In this document: positions 22,568 to 34,000 of the stretch, piece by piece
Numbering within the stretch: position 1 is the stretch's first letter
Layout: each line of letters starts with the position of its first letter
From: Eucommia ulmoides
Taxonomy: Eukaryota; Streptophyta; Magnoliopsida; Garryales; Eucommiaceae
Length of the DNA: 64,000 nt
Assembly: GCA_016647705.1 (NCBI GenBank)
Contig: CM028340.1
Coordinates: 12,043,001 to 12,107,000, forward strand
Reading direction: 5' to 3'
The notes under the pieces: model-generated
Told to the model about the DNA's origin: nothing
The model's database searches: none
Seen by the model: the letters and a program-made list of their open reading frames with translations, nothing else
Translations under genes and position numbers: made by a program

Positions 22568-23620
22568 CTGAAGAATGTTTCTAAAAGGGTTTAAAAATTA
22601 ATTTAAAAAAAAAACCCAGATTAAATGAAGAGAGAGAAGACTAAAAAAGGCCTAAACAATAAAAAATCATATTTTATATGATGCGCCCAAATGGCATTTC
22701 TAATGTGTCAAAAGCGCAAACATTCACGTAACCCCTTTTTTGTTTTGTTTTGTTTTGTTTTTTTTGTTTTTTTTTTTTTTTAAGATTTGGTTCAAGAACC
22801 ATTTTCAAATAATTTTTAAATGATTTAAAAATGAATTCAAATCAATTTCCTATACCATAAACTTCATATAGGTTTAAAAGTCATAATTACATTTTAACCT
22901 CTAAAGTTTTCAAATAAACTGAAATCAACATTTCATTTGACATGTAATTCATAACATTACATAAAATTCTTCCAAGATAGGAATATTTACAACATTTTAT
23001 GTCAAATACATGAACCATAAATGGATGCTCATTTTCTTCCTATGCTAACATGTCACATTGATGTTAAAATCCAAATTATACATTTGGCCAAACAGACAAA
23101 ATTCATCTTAAATTATATTTCTGTCATTCTAAACATGTCAAATTAATGTTTAAATTAAGTTCTTTATGTCTTGCATCAACATGTCAAATTCATGTTAAAG
23201 TCTAAAATATGAAATTTACTTTAAATGTTAAAGTTCTTGTTAAATTCAACTTTTATATAGCACTTTTTAACATGTCAAATTCATGTTAAATTTGACTCAT
23301 GTCATACCGAACATGTAAAATTCTTGTTTAGATTCAATCCTTTATATTTTGCATTAACATGTCAAAAATTATGTTAAAATTAAATTTCACATGTCATTTT
23401 ATCATGTCAAATTCGTGTTAAATTTAATTTTTCCCCTTCACATACACAATAAAAATCCTTTGTTTATAACATGCCATAAACGTCTTTACTTCTTTTGCAT
23501 GCTACTAAATGTCGATTTACTCCACATTGTTACATAACAAGTACACACAGGGTTTACTCCCTTGTACTTAAAATACATCCCGGATTTAGAATCCGTGTTG
23601 GACCGATCGATGTTACCAAT
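22568..23620. other. AT-rich DNA with poly-T and an AACATG..CATGTT array
   Basis: Contains TTTTG and T runs at 22737-22782. From 23047 to 23425 there are at least six spaced copies of AACATGTCAAATTCATGTT or close variants. No coding signal is seen. Confidence 0.7.
23047..23425 (+). repeat. Irregular array around palindromic core AACATG-n7-CATGTT
   Basis: Copies near 23048, 23133, 23180, 23268, 23308, 23355 and 23402. The best form, AACATGTCAAATTCATGTT, has hexamer arms that are reverse complements with a 7-base spacer. Copies are 40-90 bp apart. Confidence 0.7.
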
Positions 23621-24600
23621 AATCAAGTATTTAGCCAATTGGTGGAATGTGAACACTGATTTACTCCCACTGTACTAGCGCATAGCATTCTATTGCTTGC
23701 ACTATTACCGCACACATGTGCACAACATTCTGTTGCTTCCATAGAATCGAGATTCGTTTCTATTTGCTCACCTTTATCCACTACTTTACCCTGGGCGTAC
23801 TTCTCAATTAAGGTATGGATCTGGGACTGAATCACATTCTTTCTCTCAATAGTGCTGATGAACTACCCCAATGCCGTAGTACCTCTTCTTTTAAGGATTA
23901 CATCTTGGCTCTTTTTGCCATAGGCAATTTGGATCCTATCCTAGGACCTTTAGGATTCTAAATTCTACGTAGACTATTTAAAGTTTTGCCTGATATATCA
24001 CAAGGCCTTGAGCCATCAAAGATTTTTCGTTTTTGGAAAGCTTTAAGAATGACATATTTGGGAGTCCCTTGAATGGATTCAAGGCAATACCCGTGTTGGC
24101 TTCACTTTGAAACTTGGATCCTTTGTTTGTTAAATCCTCGTTGATCAAACTCTTTAGGGAGCCAAGTAAAGCACGCTTTGCAAGCCGCAAATAGCCACGC
24201 GAGGTAGAAGCTGTGACACCCATTTTTAGTTGAGAGAGAACATATCAGTCGGGAAAGAATGAAGTTCAGAAAGATAATGTGGTTAGATTAAGTGCCAAAT
24301 GTATAACCTGAGGAAAATCACTAGATTTCAAAGCAGATATAGGGGTCACAGTCCAAGAAGCTTGAGTCCCCTCACTAAAATATATAAAGGTAGGATCCAC
24401 AGAGATCGAAGCTAATGGAATTAGAGTTACAGGGGTGTAAGAGCTACTTTTCGCTTTAAAGACAAAGTCCTTAACATATTCAAAACTTGCTCCTTCAGGG
24501 GATGATTCACTTCCGGAACTCCTATCTTCAAAGGATCCATTTTGGTCACATCCCATAAAGGTTTAACAGAGACTCCCTGTTCACCATCTTCTTCGTACTC
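23621..24600 (-). pseudogene. Unrecognised minus-strand coding relic
   Basis: Two open stretches on the minus strand lie end to end: 24556-24266 (96 codons, Ser/Pro/Thr-rich, starting MGCDQNGSFEDRSSGSES) and 24223-23978 (81 codons, with SLINEDLTNKGSKF and GIALNPFKGLPNMSFLKL). Below them 23835-23623 is open for another 70 codons. The composition is protein-like and unlike the surrounding AT-rich DNA. I do not recognise the family. A gypsy gag or retroelement-associated ORF is possible, and so is a captured host gene piece. Confidence 0.35.
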
Positions 24601-24645
24601 CATATTTTTGCATAATAAATTTGTTGATCCTAAGATTTTGATGAA

Positions 24646-26091
24646 TGATAGGTGTGAAAAACCTATCTATTTCTAAACTGAATTTGTTAGTTTTCAAGCA
24701 TTTTTGTTATATTTAATTGTGTTTTAGTGTAAAACAGGTGAAGGGATGTCAAAGGGCGATAAACAAGTGAAAATGGTGGAGAAACGTTGAACAAAATATG
24801 TAAAACAGGGTTTCGATGAATGAAGACCACCGCCTAGGCGGAAAAGAGGCAGAATGTTGGAGTGCTGAAGGGCTGAATCAGTGCCTAGGCGAGATAATGA
24901 TAGATTGTTATGCCAGCAGCTACCGCCTAGGCGGAAAAAACATCGCCTAGGCGAAGTTACCGACAAAAGCTTAACCGACTTAAAGCCACCGCCTAAGCGG
25001 TGAACCACCGCTTAGGCGGTGACACTCTGCACAGAAATATCTGTTTTCATATATTTTGAAGATATTTCCAAACCTTACCTATTTAACCCCTTTTCTCCCC
25101 CAAACCTCAAAACCCTCTTAGAGACCCTCACCTTAGACTTGGGAGAGGGCTTGGTTGTTCTTGAGAGCTCTCTTCCACCTTACTTAGATTAGATTAGTTT
25201 TAGGAAGTGTTCTTGACCAATCCTTGAAGAGCTAGAAGAAGAAGTTCATCAACGGAGAAGAGGAAGCTTGAGATGATTGTTCTTTAGCGAAAGTGAACTA
25301 CTCCACTTTGAGATTTGGCTTTTCTTTCCTTATTTCCATCTTTGTATTAAATGTTTATTGTTGATAATGATGATCTCCTCTTGATTTAATGTTGTATTGG
25401 CTAAGAACATGTTAGTGTAATTTAGAGATTAGTTAGGGAAATGTGTAGTTGTGCAAATACTCGTTTGGTTTAATAGACGTTTCTTTAATGGTTGTTACTT
25501 TTAAGTCCGATTGTGTTTATCATTTGATGATGATCTTAATATGTTTGTTATGGTATTAGGGTTGGATTTGAGAATCTAGAGTTTGACACTCGGGAGAGGT
25601 AACCCTGGATTCGGTCTAGGGTAAACACATCGTTACGATCTAACGACCCGGGAGAGCGTTAGTTAGTGTCCAATCGATGACGTTGGGTCAAGACTCACGT
25701 GGCCTAGAGTCGTTAAGACATTGAGGAGGACCTCTTCGTCGACACGAAGTCGCGTATTCCCCTGTTTTACACTCGGAAGAGGTGGCGGAGGAGTTTACGA
25801 ACGGAGATTGTCGGATACCTAAACTCCGTTATTGTTAACTGAACGAAATTAAACTTGTATTAAATGAAAGAAATCAATCCCTAATTAATATTGTAGTTTA
25901 GTTTAGTTTAAATTTAATTCATGTCTTTCGTCGTCAGGATAACATGAGACTACGTCAATTGCGGTATTCAGTTCAATTATTCACACTTTTTTCTGTGGGA
26001 ACGATATCCGATCTTCAAGATCCACTATATTAAAACTTAGACCTCGTATACTTGCGAGCGTAAGTAGGCGTGCATTTTCGCGCCCCTACCA
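24646..26091 (+). mobile_element. Solo Athila-like LTR (1446 bp), TSD ATGAA
   Basis: Starts TGATAGGTGTGAAAAACC, ends GCGCCCCTACCA; ATGAA at 24641-24645 and 26092-26096. It belongs to the same family as the LTRs at 40473, 42336, 43917 and 49766 (shared start TGATAGGTGT, CTCGGGAGAGGT block, and late GTGGGAACGATA block). It contains six CCGCCTAGGCGG-type palindromes at 24830-25021 and a TATA-like CTATTTAACCCC at about 25079. The ORF on the minus strand at 24724-25008 with repeated RLGG is only the translation of those palindromes. Confidence 0.9.
24830..25021. repeat. GC-rich palindrome cluster of the solo Athila-like LTR
   Basis: Perfect palindromes CCGCCTAGGCGG at 24830-24841 and 24923-24934, and TCGCCTAGGCGA at 24943-24954. 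Then come CACCGCCTAAGCGGTG at 24987-25002 and its exact reverse complement CACCGCTTAGGCGGTG at 25006-25021, three bases apart. Confidence 0.92.
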
Positions 26092-26358
26092 ATGAATAAT
26101 TAAGTATTGATGTTTTGGTGGAACTAATGTTTGATCAAGTGTTTCAGTGATTTAAAGTTCCAGTAATGAAGATGTCAAATTGAATGGATGTTAAATGAAG
26201 ATATCAAGATGATGAAGAAGTATTAAGAGTTTGAAAAAATTAAAGAAAACAACCCAAGTAAATATTAACTCTTAATATCCCATTTAGGAACACACACATG
26301 ATACAAACTGAATTTTATCTTTTTTTGTGTGTTTTTATTAAGTATGATTATTTGCTCC

Positions 26359-28421
26359 TGTTGATCCCAAGATGTTGATGAACAATTAAGTATTGATATT
26401 TTGGTAGAACTAATGTTTGATAAAGTGTTTCAGTGATTTAAAGTTTCAATAATGAAGATGTCAAAGTAAATGGATGTTAAATGAAGATATCAAGATGATG
26501 AAAAATTATTAAAAGTTTGAAGACATTAGGAAAAACAATCCTGGTAAATATAAACTCTTAATATCCCATCTAGGAACACACACACGGCACAAAATGAATT
26601 TTATCTTTTATGTGTGTTTTGGTTGAGTATATTTATTTGTTCCTATGTGAATTAAAAAGAAATAGTTTTTGAATGACTAAAATAGAATATAAGAGTATTA
26701 GTAGAATTCATTTGAATATAAATATGGATAAAGGGGTAAAATTGTAAAAGAAAGTAAGTTAAAAATGAGATCAGAGAAGAGATTCATGAGAGGTCAGTCG
26801 ACTGAGGAGTCGACCGGAGAAAGAGGATGAACTTTCTGAATTTGCGAGTTGAGAGAGAGATTGACCGATGGAAGCTTTGCAAACTCTCTGAATCTGCGAG
26901 TCAACTGAGGAGTCGACCGATAAAGTGCATTGAATACTTCCAGTATCCTTCAGTCGACTGGGCAGTCGACTGAACGCACAGTTTCTAGATATTGGTTGAT
27001 CTGATTTTAAATCCAAAAGTAGCCATTTTTGGTTAAGATTTGAGAGAGATTTCGGGGATATTCTTAACATTTGAGATATGATTCATGTACAAATTAAATC
27101 ATTTCATTATGGTTCGTTAATTATTAAAGTTTCTCAATTTGGTACATAAAATGAATTCTATACTTATTTATTTTAATTGAGAAATACTTTGGGGATTTAA
27201 TTGAGAGTTTTAAAAGTTGTTATTAAGTGAAATTGAACCTAAATGAAGTCCTCATGTTATGAAGGGTCTATAAGAGTATTTTATTGTCATGACACTTGTA
27301 AACTAACCGTTAGGAGGCTGATTACATGTGCCCTTATATAGACCTGCGAATTTCTTAAGAGAGCTAATCATTTTAAGAGAAAAAAATCAGTCTATATTTG
27401 AGAGAGCTTTTATAAGAGTGATCATTCAACTATACTTTGGGTTGTTCTAAGAGTGATTCTGATAATCAACTGCGATCAAATTTGTGCTGATTCCGGAATT
27501 GAAGCTATATTGTTTTCATCATTAATTCTGTGGATTCTGGGTGAGATCTTTCCATATTGATTATTACTTGTTTATTATTGTCTTTGGAAATTGATCTTAG
27601 AAATTATTTTTGATTCTTTAAAGAAAATATTCTTTTAAACATTTTCTTGAATTTGATTACGTGCTCAAATTTGCTACCCATATATTGTTAAAATCATATT
27701 TCTGTATCTCACATAATTCTATCACTAGTTGAGATATTAATTGAGTTTATATATATCTGGGGTGGTAGAAGCTCCGAGTGAGATTTACTTATCAATTTGT
27801 GTATTGGTAAGTTGTGAAGGATTAAATATCATTGGGGATATTTAATTAAGGTAGTAGGGTTTTAGTCCCTTCTTATAAAGAGATTGAGGTACTGATTCTT
27901 CCTGGGTAAGAATTACGTGTTTGTGAGTAATTTTGTAACTGTTCAATCCTTACCGGGTAAAAGGATATTTGGAGTGTTTTCGTGAGGTTTTGATTCTTGA
28001 GTCTTAGTGTTAAAAAGAATTAGGTTATTCTTTAACCTGTAAAAAGTAGAGGTTATCCCTTAACATTTGAAAAGAAAATTGTAAAGGTTGATTCTGAGCT
28101 AATAAATGAATCAGTGTGTGGGTTTGGTTCCTACATTTAAAGGAATCTTGATTTTAGTGGGTGCGACCTCCGTAGAACTCGGGGGACTAGATTAGCCAAG
28201 AGTAACTTGGTGAACCAGTATAAATCTCTGGTATGCTATTTTCTTAATTTGTTTGTTTTTGTTGTTTGTGTGTGTACCTAGTTGATTGATTAATTCCACT
28301 GTGTTATAAAAATAATAATTAATTTAGACATAAAATTAATTATTTAATTTATTGATTTTTATTCTGATTATTTTTTAATTACCCAATTCACCCCCCTCTT
28401 GGGTATTCTACTGAGCCAACA
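26359..28421 (+). mobile_element. Solo Sirevirus-type LTR (2063 bp), TSD GCTCC
   Basis: Starts TGTTGATCCCAAGATGTTG, ends TTCTACTGAGCCAACA; GCTCC at 26354-26358 and 28422-28426. Same family as the LTR it landed in, and closely similar to it along its whole length. GTCGAC-type palindromes CAGTCGACTG occur at 26795-26804, 26951-26960 and 26963-26972. No coding capacity. Confidence 0.93.
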
Positions 28422-30267
28422 GCTCCTATATGAATTGAAAAGAAATATTTTTGAATGACTAAAATGGAATATAAGAATATTAGTGGAGCTTATTTAAAGA
28501 TAAAAATGGATAAAGGGGAGAAATCATAAAAGAAAGTGAGTTAAAAACGAGATTAGAGAAGAGATTCAGAAGGGGACAGTCGACTGAAGAGTCGACCGGA
28601 GAAAGAAGCTGAGACATCCTGAATCGAAGAGTCGACCGACAGGTCGACCGGTGAAAACAATTGAACTCTCTGAATCTACGAGTCGACTGAGCGGTCGACC
28701 GGTGAAAGCACGACAAACTCTCTAAATCTGCAAGTTGACCGAGCGATCGATCGATAAACTGCATGGGCTACTTCCAGTATCTTCCAGTCGACTGGGCAGT
28801 CAACTGAACGCGTAGTTTCAGGATACTATTTGATCCGAGTTTAAATCCAAAAGTAGCAATTTGTTGTTAGGATTTGAGAGAGATTTTGGGGATATTCTTT
28901 ATATTTGAGATATGGTTCATATACTAATTAAATTATTTCAATATGGTTCATTAAATATTAATATTTCTCAATTTGGTAATTAAAATGGATTCTATACTTA
29001 TTTAATTTAATTGAAAAATACTTTAGGGGTTTAATTGAGTGTTTTGAAAGTTGTTATTAAGTGAAATTGAACCTAAATGAAGTCCTTATGTTATAAGGGG
29101 TCTATAAAAGTTTTTAATATTCATGACACTTGTAAACTACCCGTTAGATGGTTGATTACAAGTTCCTTTAAATAGACCTATGAATTTTATTAGAAAAGTT
29201 AATCATTCTAAGAAAGTTAATCATTCTATATCATTTTGAGAGAACTTTTATAAGAGTTAGTATTCTTCGATATTGTGAGCTTTTCTAAGAGTGATTCTGT
29301 GAATCAATTGCGATCTATTCTTGTTGATACCGGATTTGAAGCTATACTGTTCTAATCATTAATTCTGTGGATTCTAAGTGAGATATTTCCATATTGTTCA
29401 TTATTTATTATTTTATTTTGAAAATTTGATCTTAGAAATTGTTTTTGATTTTTGAAGAAAATATTCTTTCAAACAATTTCTTGAATCTGATTACGAGCTC
29501 CAATTTGTACCCTTATTCTTGTTAAAATCAAATTTCTGTATCTCACATATTTCTATCACTAGTTGGGATATTAATTGAGATTTTATTTATCTGGGGTGGT
29601 AGAAGCTCCGAGTGAGATTTACTACTTATCAATTTGTGTATTGGTAAGTTGTGAAGAATTAAATATGATTGGGGATATTTAATCAAGGGTAGCCGGGTTT
29701 TAGTCTCTTCCTGTAAAGAGATTGAGGTAGTGATTCTTCTTGGATAAGAATTGTGTTTTTGAGTAATTTTGTAACGGTTCAATTCTTACAGGGTAAAAAG
29801 ATATTTGGAGTGTTTTAGTGAGGTTTTGATTCTTGAGCCTTAGTGTTAAAAATAATTAGGTTATTCTTTAACTTGTAAAAATTAGAGGTTCATCCTTAGC
29901 CTGAGAAAAGAAAATTGTAAAGGTTGATTCTGAGCCTGTAAAAGAATCAGTGTGCGGGTTTGGATCCTACCTTTAAAGGAATCTTGGTTTTAGTGGGTGC
30001 GACCTCCGTGGAGCTCAGGGGACTAGATTAGCCAAGAGTAGTTTTGTGAACCAGTATAAATCTTTTGTGTGCTGCATTATTATTTTGGTTATTTTTGTTG
30101 TTTGAGTCTGCACTGGATATATTATAATTCTACTGTGGTATAAAGATAATAATTAATTTAGATATAAAATTAATTATTTGATTTATTCAAGTATATTCTG
30201 ATAATATTTTTTAATTACCCAATTCACCCCTCCTCTTGGGTATTCTATTAGGCCAACAAAATTCATA

Positions 30268-30485
30268 TTGGTTTTACTCATTATCTTACACATTAAATAT
30301 ATGTTAGTTTTACTTCACTTTTGACATTTGAATTCATACTGGTTTTACTTCAAAATTTTACATGTTAAACGTGCATTGGTTTTACTCAAATATTTATGTG
30401 TTGAATATATGTTGGTTTCACTCCACATTTTTGTACATCAAATTTACCTCGGTTTTACTCCATCTTTTTATGTCTTAAACACATA
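30268..30485 (+). repeat. 36-bp tandem repeat, six units
   Basis: YTGGTTTTACTY starts at 30268, 30304, 30339, 30376, 30412 and 30449, spacings 35-37 bp, with ACATTAAATATATG-like filler between. It lies just outside the solo LTR and before the copia RT fragment. Confidence 0.85.
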
Positions 30486-30536
30486 TAATATAATCCACAT
30501 ACTCGCATATAACACATATATCTCCAAGTATCTTGT

Positions 30537-31142
30537 ATGTTAATATTTGTGTTTGTTGCATCCAAAGAAAGATTAGTAGCAAAGAGTTATAATCAAGAAG
30601 ATGGCATAGATTATGATGAAACTTATGCTCTTGTTGTTCGATTAGAATCCATTAGAATATTAATGGCCATTGCATGTTCTCGTAATTTTAAATTATTTCA
30701 AATGGATGTCAAGAATGTTTTTTTAAATGATTTTTCAACTGAGAAAGTTTATTTGGAACAACCACGTAGTTTTCAAAATGATAAATTGTCTGATCATGTT
30801 TTGAAATTACGTAAAGTTTTGTACGAACTCAAACAAGCTCCTCAAGCTTAGTGTGAAAGACTTAGCTGGTATTTAATTGAGAATGGTTTTTAATGTGATT
30901 TAAGTGATATAACTCTTTGTTTGAAACAAAATGACTCTAACATTCTGCTAGTACAAATGTATGTGGACGATATTATCTTCAGTTTTACTAATGAAAATCT
31001 TTGCCAAGAGTTTACCAAGATAATGCAGGTAGAATTCGAAATGAGTATGATGAGAGATTTAATATGTTTCTTGGGCTGCAAATTAAACAAACTAAAGAAA
31101 GAATCTTTATTAATCACGTCAAATACACTAAAGAGTTATTGA
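30537..31142 (+). pseudogene. Sirevirus-type copia reverse transcriptase, broken
   Basis: One frame shows RLVAKSYNQEDGIDYDETYA, RILMAIACSRNFKLFQMDVK (catalytic Asp), VYLEQP, KLRKVLYELKQAPQA. After stops at 30849 and 30891 it continues with YVDDIIF (30960-30980), the YxDD active-site box, and EFEMSMMRDLICFLG. These follow the normal plant copia RT order and look Sirevirus-like. The N-terminal part of RT and everything upstream is missing. After about 31080 the reading moves to another frame (KERIFINHVKYTKELL). Confidence 0.9.
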
Positions 31143-31149
31143 AGAATTA

Positions 31150-31806
31150 AGGCTTTGATAGTGCTAAAGAATACAAAACTCCCATGGCAATAACTATAAA
31201 AATAAAAAAGGACAATACGACTAAAAATGTTGATGAAAAGATGTATTGAGGTATAATCGGTAGCTTGTTGTATCTTACAGCAAGTAGACCGAATATTATG
31301 TTTAGTGTATGTTTGTGTGAAAGATTTCAATCTTACCTGAAAAAGTCGTATTTAATTGTTGTCAACTGGATCTTTTGGTATTTAAAATGAACTTGTGATC
31401 AAGGATTATGGTATCCTAGTGGAGTAATTTTACCTTGATTAGTTACTTCAATGCCCATTTTGTCGAATGCAAAGTTGAGCATAACAGCACAAGTGAGTCA
31501 TGTCATTTTTTTGGACATGCACTAGTTTCTTGGTCTAGCAATAAACAAAACACTATAGCCTTATACATGACTGGGGTTGAGTATATGGCAACAAGTAATT
31601 ATTGTGCACAAATTCTATACATTAAACAACAATTGCATGACTTTGGTATTTGCACAGAGGAAGTTCCTCTCTATTATAATAATAAAAATAAGAATCCAAT
31701 ACATCACTCACGAACTAAGCAAATAGAGACACGCCATCATTTTATTCGCGATCACATTCGAAATAGAGACGTTTTTATTACTAGGCATAATAATATATAC
31801 TTTGAA
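31150..31806 (+). pseudogene. Sirevirus-type copia RNase H, broken
   Basis: Continues the RT remnant. GSLLYLTASRPNIMFSVCLC marks the RT/RNase H connection. RNase H then reads from 31435: SCHFFGHALVSWSSNKQNTI, VEYMATSNYCAQILYIKQQL, a HHSRTKQIETRHHFIRDHI segment. The first catalytic Asp position reads YFNAHF where YSDADFAG-type sequence is normal, so it is lost. The usual end (ADIFTKPL) is missing. Confidence 0.88.
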
Positions 31807-32089
31807 TAGATGTTTTGATTTTTCATTCTCACTTTTCGTGATGACAAAGGGAAAGAAATTATGTGATATTTTTCAAAGTGTGTATTTTCTCCTTACACGA
31901 ATTCATAAGTATAATTAGAAAGGGGGAGTAATAATGTTTTGTGAGTTATATTGAATATTTTTTAGAAAATATTTTTCTTATTATGGTTCTTAAACGAGTT
32001 ACAACCAGTCCTCGTATTTAGGGGGTGCGTGATTACATATTTTATTGAGAAATCATCAAAATTAATTGTCATCATAAAAAGAGGGAGAT
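31807..32089 (+). other. 3' untranslated part and polypurine tract of the truncated Sirevirus
   Basis: Holds GATGACAAAGGGAAAGAAA and ends AAAAAGAGGGAGAT (about 32076-32089), the polypurine tract directly before the 3' LTR. Confidence 0.75.
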
Positions 32090-33812
32090 TATTGATCCTA
32101 GATGTTTGATGGACAATTGAACGTTGATATTTTATGGAACTAATATGTTTATTGAGTGCTATATTTTAGAGTTCTGTTTGTTCAAATGAGAAAAAAGTTG
32201 AATCATAAAAGATATTGATCATTGAAGATTTACAAGACAATATTTTATAAAATATTCAAGATGGTTGCAAGAGAATATGTTAAAAACATTTTGGAGCATT
32301 AAAGATTTTTTTTATTCTTAGGTAAAACCTTTATGTTCTTAATGGTACCAATTATGATCCCACACAACACATAAAATCAAGTATTGTTATGCATACCATG
32401 GTAAGAAGTGATAAATTAAGATCTTAAATAATTTTTATAAAGTGTTAAATCATGACGATATTTTTTGTAAAGTGTTGAATCAAGAAAAAGTTTTTAAAAC
32501 ATCAAATGAGAGGGTCCTGGTCCATTCAGTTGACTGAAGAAAAGGATCGGTCGACTAACAAAAATAGTAGTTTGAAAGAAAATATAATGAGAGCTACTGG
32601 CCAGATCGGTCGACTGTTGAAAAGTCCGATTGACCAACGTAAGCTGTCAATGGTTGGAATTTGAACCTTTGAGCAGGGCCGATTGATTGACAGGGAACTG
32701 GTCGACTGATGGTAGCAGATTCAGTCTACTTTGATTATTTCTATTTTCAAGATCTTCAACCCAAATCTTATAGTTTTGAACATTGGAGAATTAGATTTTA
32801 AGAGGATTTGAGTATATTTCAAATATCTATCACATATTTTTAGGATCCTACTAATTGGTCCCTATAGTAATTGTTTTTAGTTACTCGCTCACTATTATCT
32901 TTGCTTTAACTGAGTATTATTTTTATTTGGGCTAGTAGTATTTTATGTGAAAAATAATTTTTAATTAAGAACATCTTAAAAAATCTATAAAACGATGTTC
33001 ACTTGTGAAATTTGATTAATATTATTTGTGCGCTTAAATTGAGTTAAATTAGATTTATTTCCTCACGTAGTTTTTGGACATTAATTGAGCATACATTATA
33101 TTGAGGTGGGAGAAAACTTGTTAATTTTTGTATTTGTAATGATGAATGCATTAATGAATAAAAGAATGTATTATTATCTACATCTAGACTAAAGAAAGGA
33201 GAAGGTCAATAAAAAAAGAGATATTAATGAATAAAAGATCCCTCGGCCCGTACGTTGAAAACGGGAGTATTGATTCTTGAACCCCCTCATTTGTCCGTAA
33301 GACATATTTAGGACGGTATCTAATCAAGGTAGTTAGGTTTGATCTTCATCATTTGAAAATGATTAGATTTGATTCGGCTTGTAATAGAATTAGGTTAGTC
33401 TTTAATCTAGTAAAAAGATAGGGTTCTTCTTTAATTTGTGAAAAGAGAAAATTGTAAAGATTTGATTCTGAGTCTGTGAAGAGAATTAAGTTACTCTTGA
33501 ACATGTGAAAATAATTGTAAGAGTTTGTTTCCTACTTGAAAAAGAAATCAGGGATTAGTGGATTGTAAAATCCCTATGGAGCTCCGGGGATTGGATATCG
33601 GTAAGAGTAACTTACTGAATCAGGATAAATCATTGCGTGTTGTTTCTTTATTCTAGTTGTTTGATTATGCACTTAGTTAAATACGTTTCTGCCGTAATAC
33701 AAGATAATAACCAATTTGGGAAATTGGTAATTTGTTTGTTTGATAATTAATTGTTTAAATTTTTATCACTATCTAATTCATCTCCCCTCTTAGGTAGATT
33801 TGTGGGCCAATA
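32090..33812 (+). repeat. 3' LTR of the truncated Sirevirus
   Basis: Starts TATTGATCCTAGATG (family start TGTTGATCC, second base mutated) after the polypurine tract and ends GTGGGCCAATA (family end GGGCCAACA, mutated). About 1.72 kb. It contains GGTCGACT-type motifs at about 32547-32710. The 5' LTR and target duplication cannot be found. Confidence 0.82.
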
Positions 33813-34000
33813 ACCTAATACTAGTGTTGTTGCCTAAACCATCCAAAGATACGTATAGCTTTAATTCATTTCTTAATTTGTTTAATTGCTGCAAATTGGT
33901 CAAGTCTATGGATATGGATGGTTTTGATTCCTCCATGCCTTCTATTCGTGAAATCGTGCTTGAAAAAGTAAGGGATATTCAAATTCTTGGCCATAAAGTT
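33813..34000 (+). other. Short open reading stretch between two LTRs, unrecognised
   Basis: A 68-codon frame (33800-34006) starts inside the LTR end and runs open to the next LTR, with MDMDGFDSSMPSIREIV and VRDIQILGHK. It is more protein-like than its surroundings but too short to name. It may be leftover coding DNA that the old LTR at 34001 inserted into or beside. Confidence 0.25.

Larger units (their letters stand above)
24622..30258 (+). mobile_element. Solo Sirevirus-type copia LTR, TSD AAATT, with two nested insertions
   Basis: Starts TGTTGATCCTAAGATTTTG and ends CTTGGGTATTCTATTAGGCCAACA-like (30235-30258), flanked by AAATT at 24617-24621 and 30259-30263. Its own sequence occupies 24622-24645, 26097-26358 and 28427-30258, about 2.1 kb, because two elements are nested in it. 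No gag-pol lies between its ends, so it is a solo LTR left by LTR-LTR recombination. It carries a cluster of GTCGAC palindromes (28577-28794). Confidence 0.93.

Noticed and set aside
24724..25008. Minus-strand ORF with RLGGG repeats
   Set aside because: The peptide repeats come from the CCGCCTAGGCGG palindromes; it sits wholly inside a solo LTR.
30268..30485. CRISPR-like regular repeat (36-bp period)
   Set aside because: The units are contiguous with no unique spacers of constant size, and the context is a plant retroelement.
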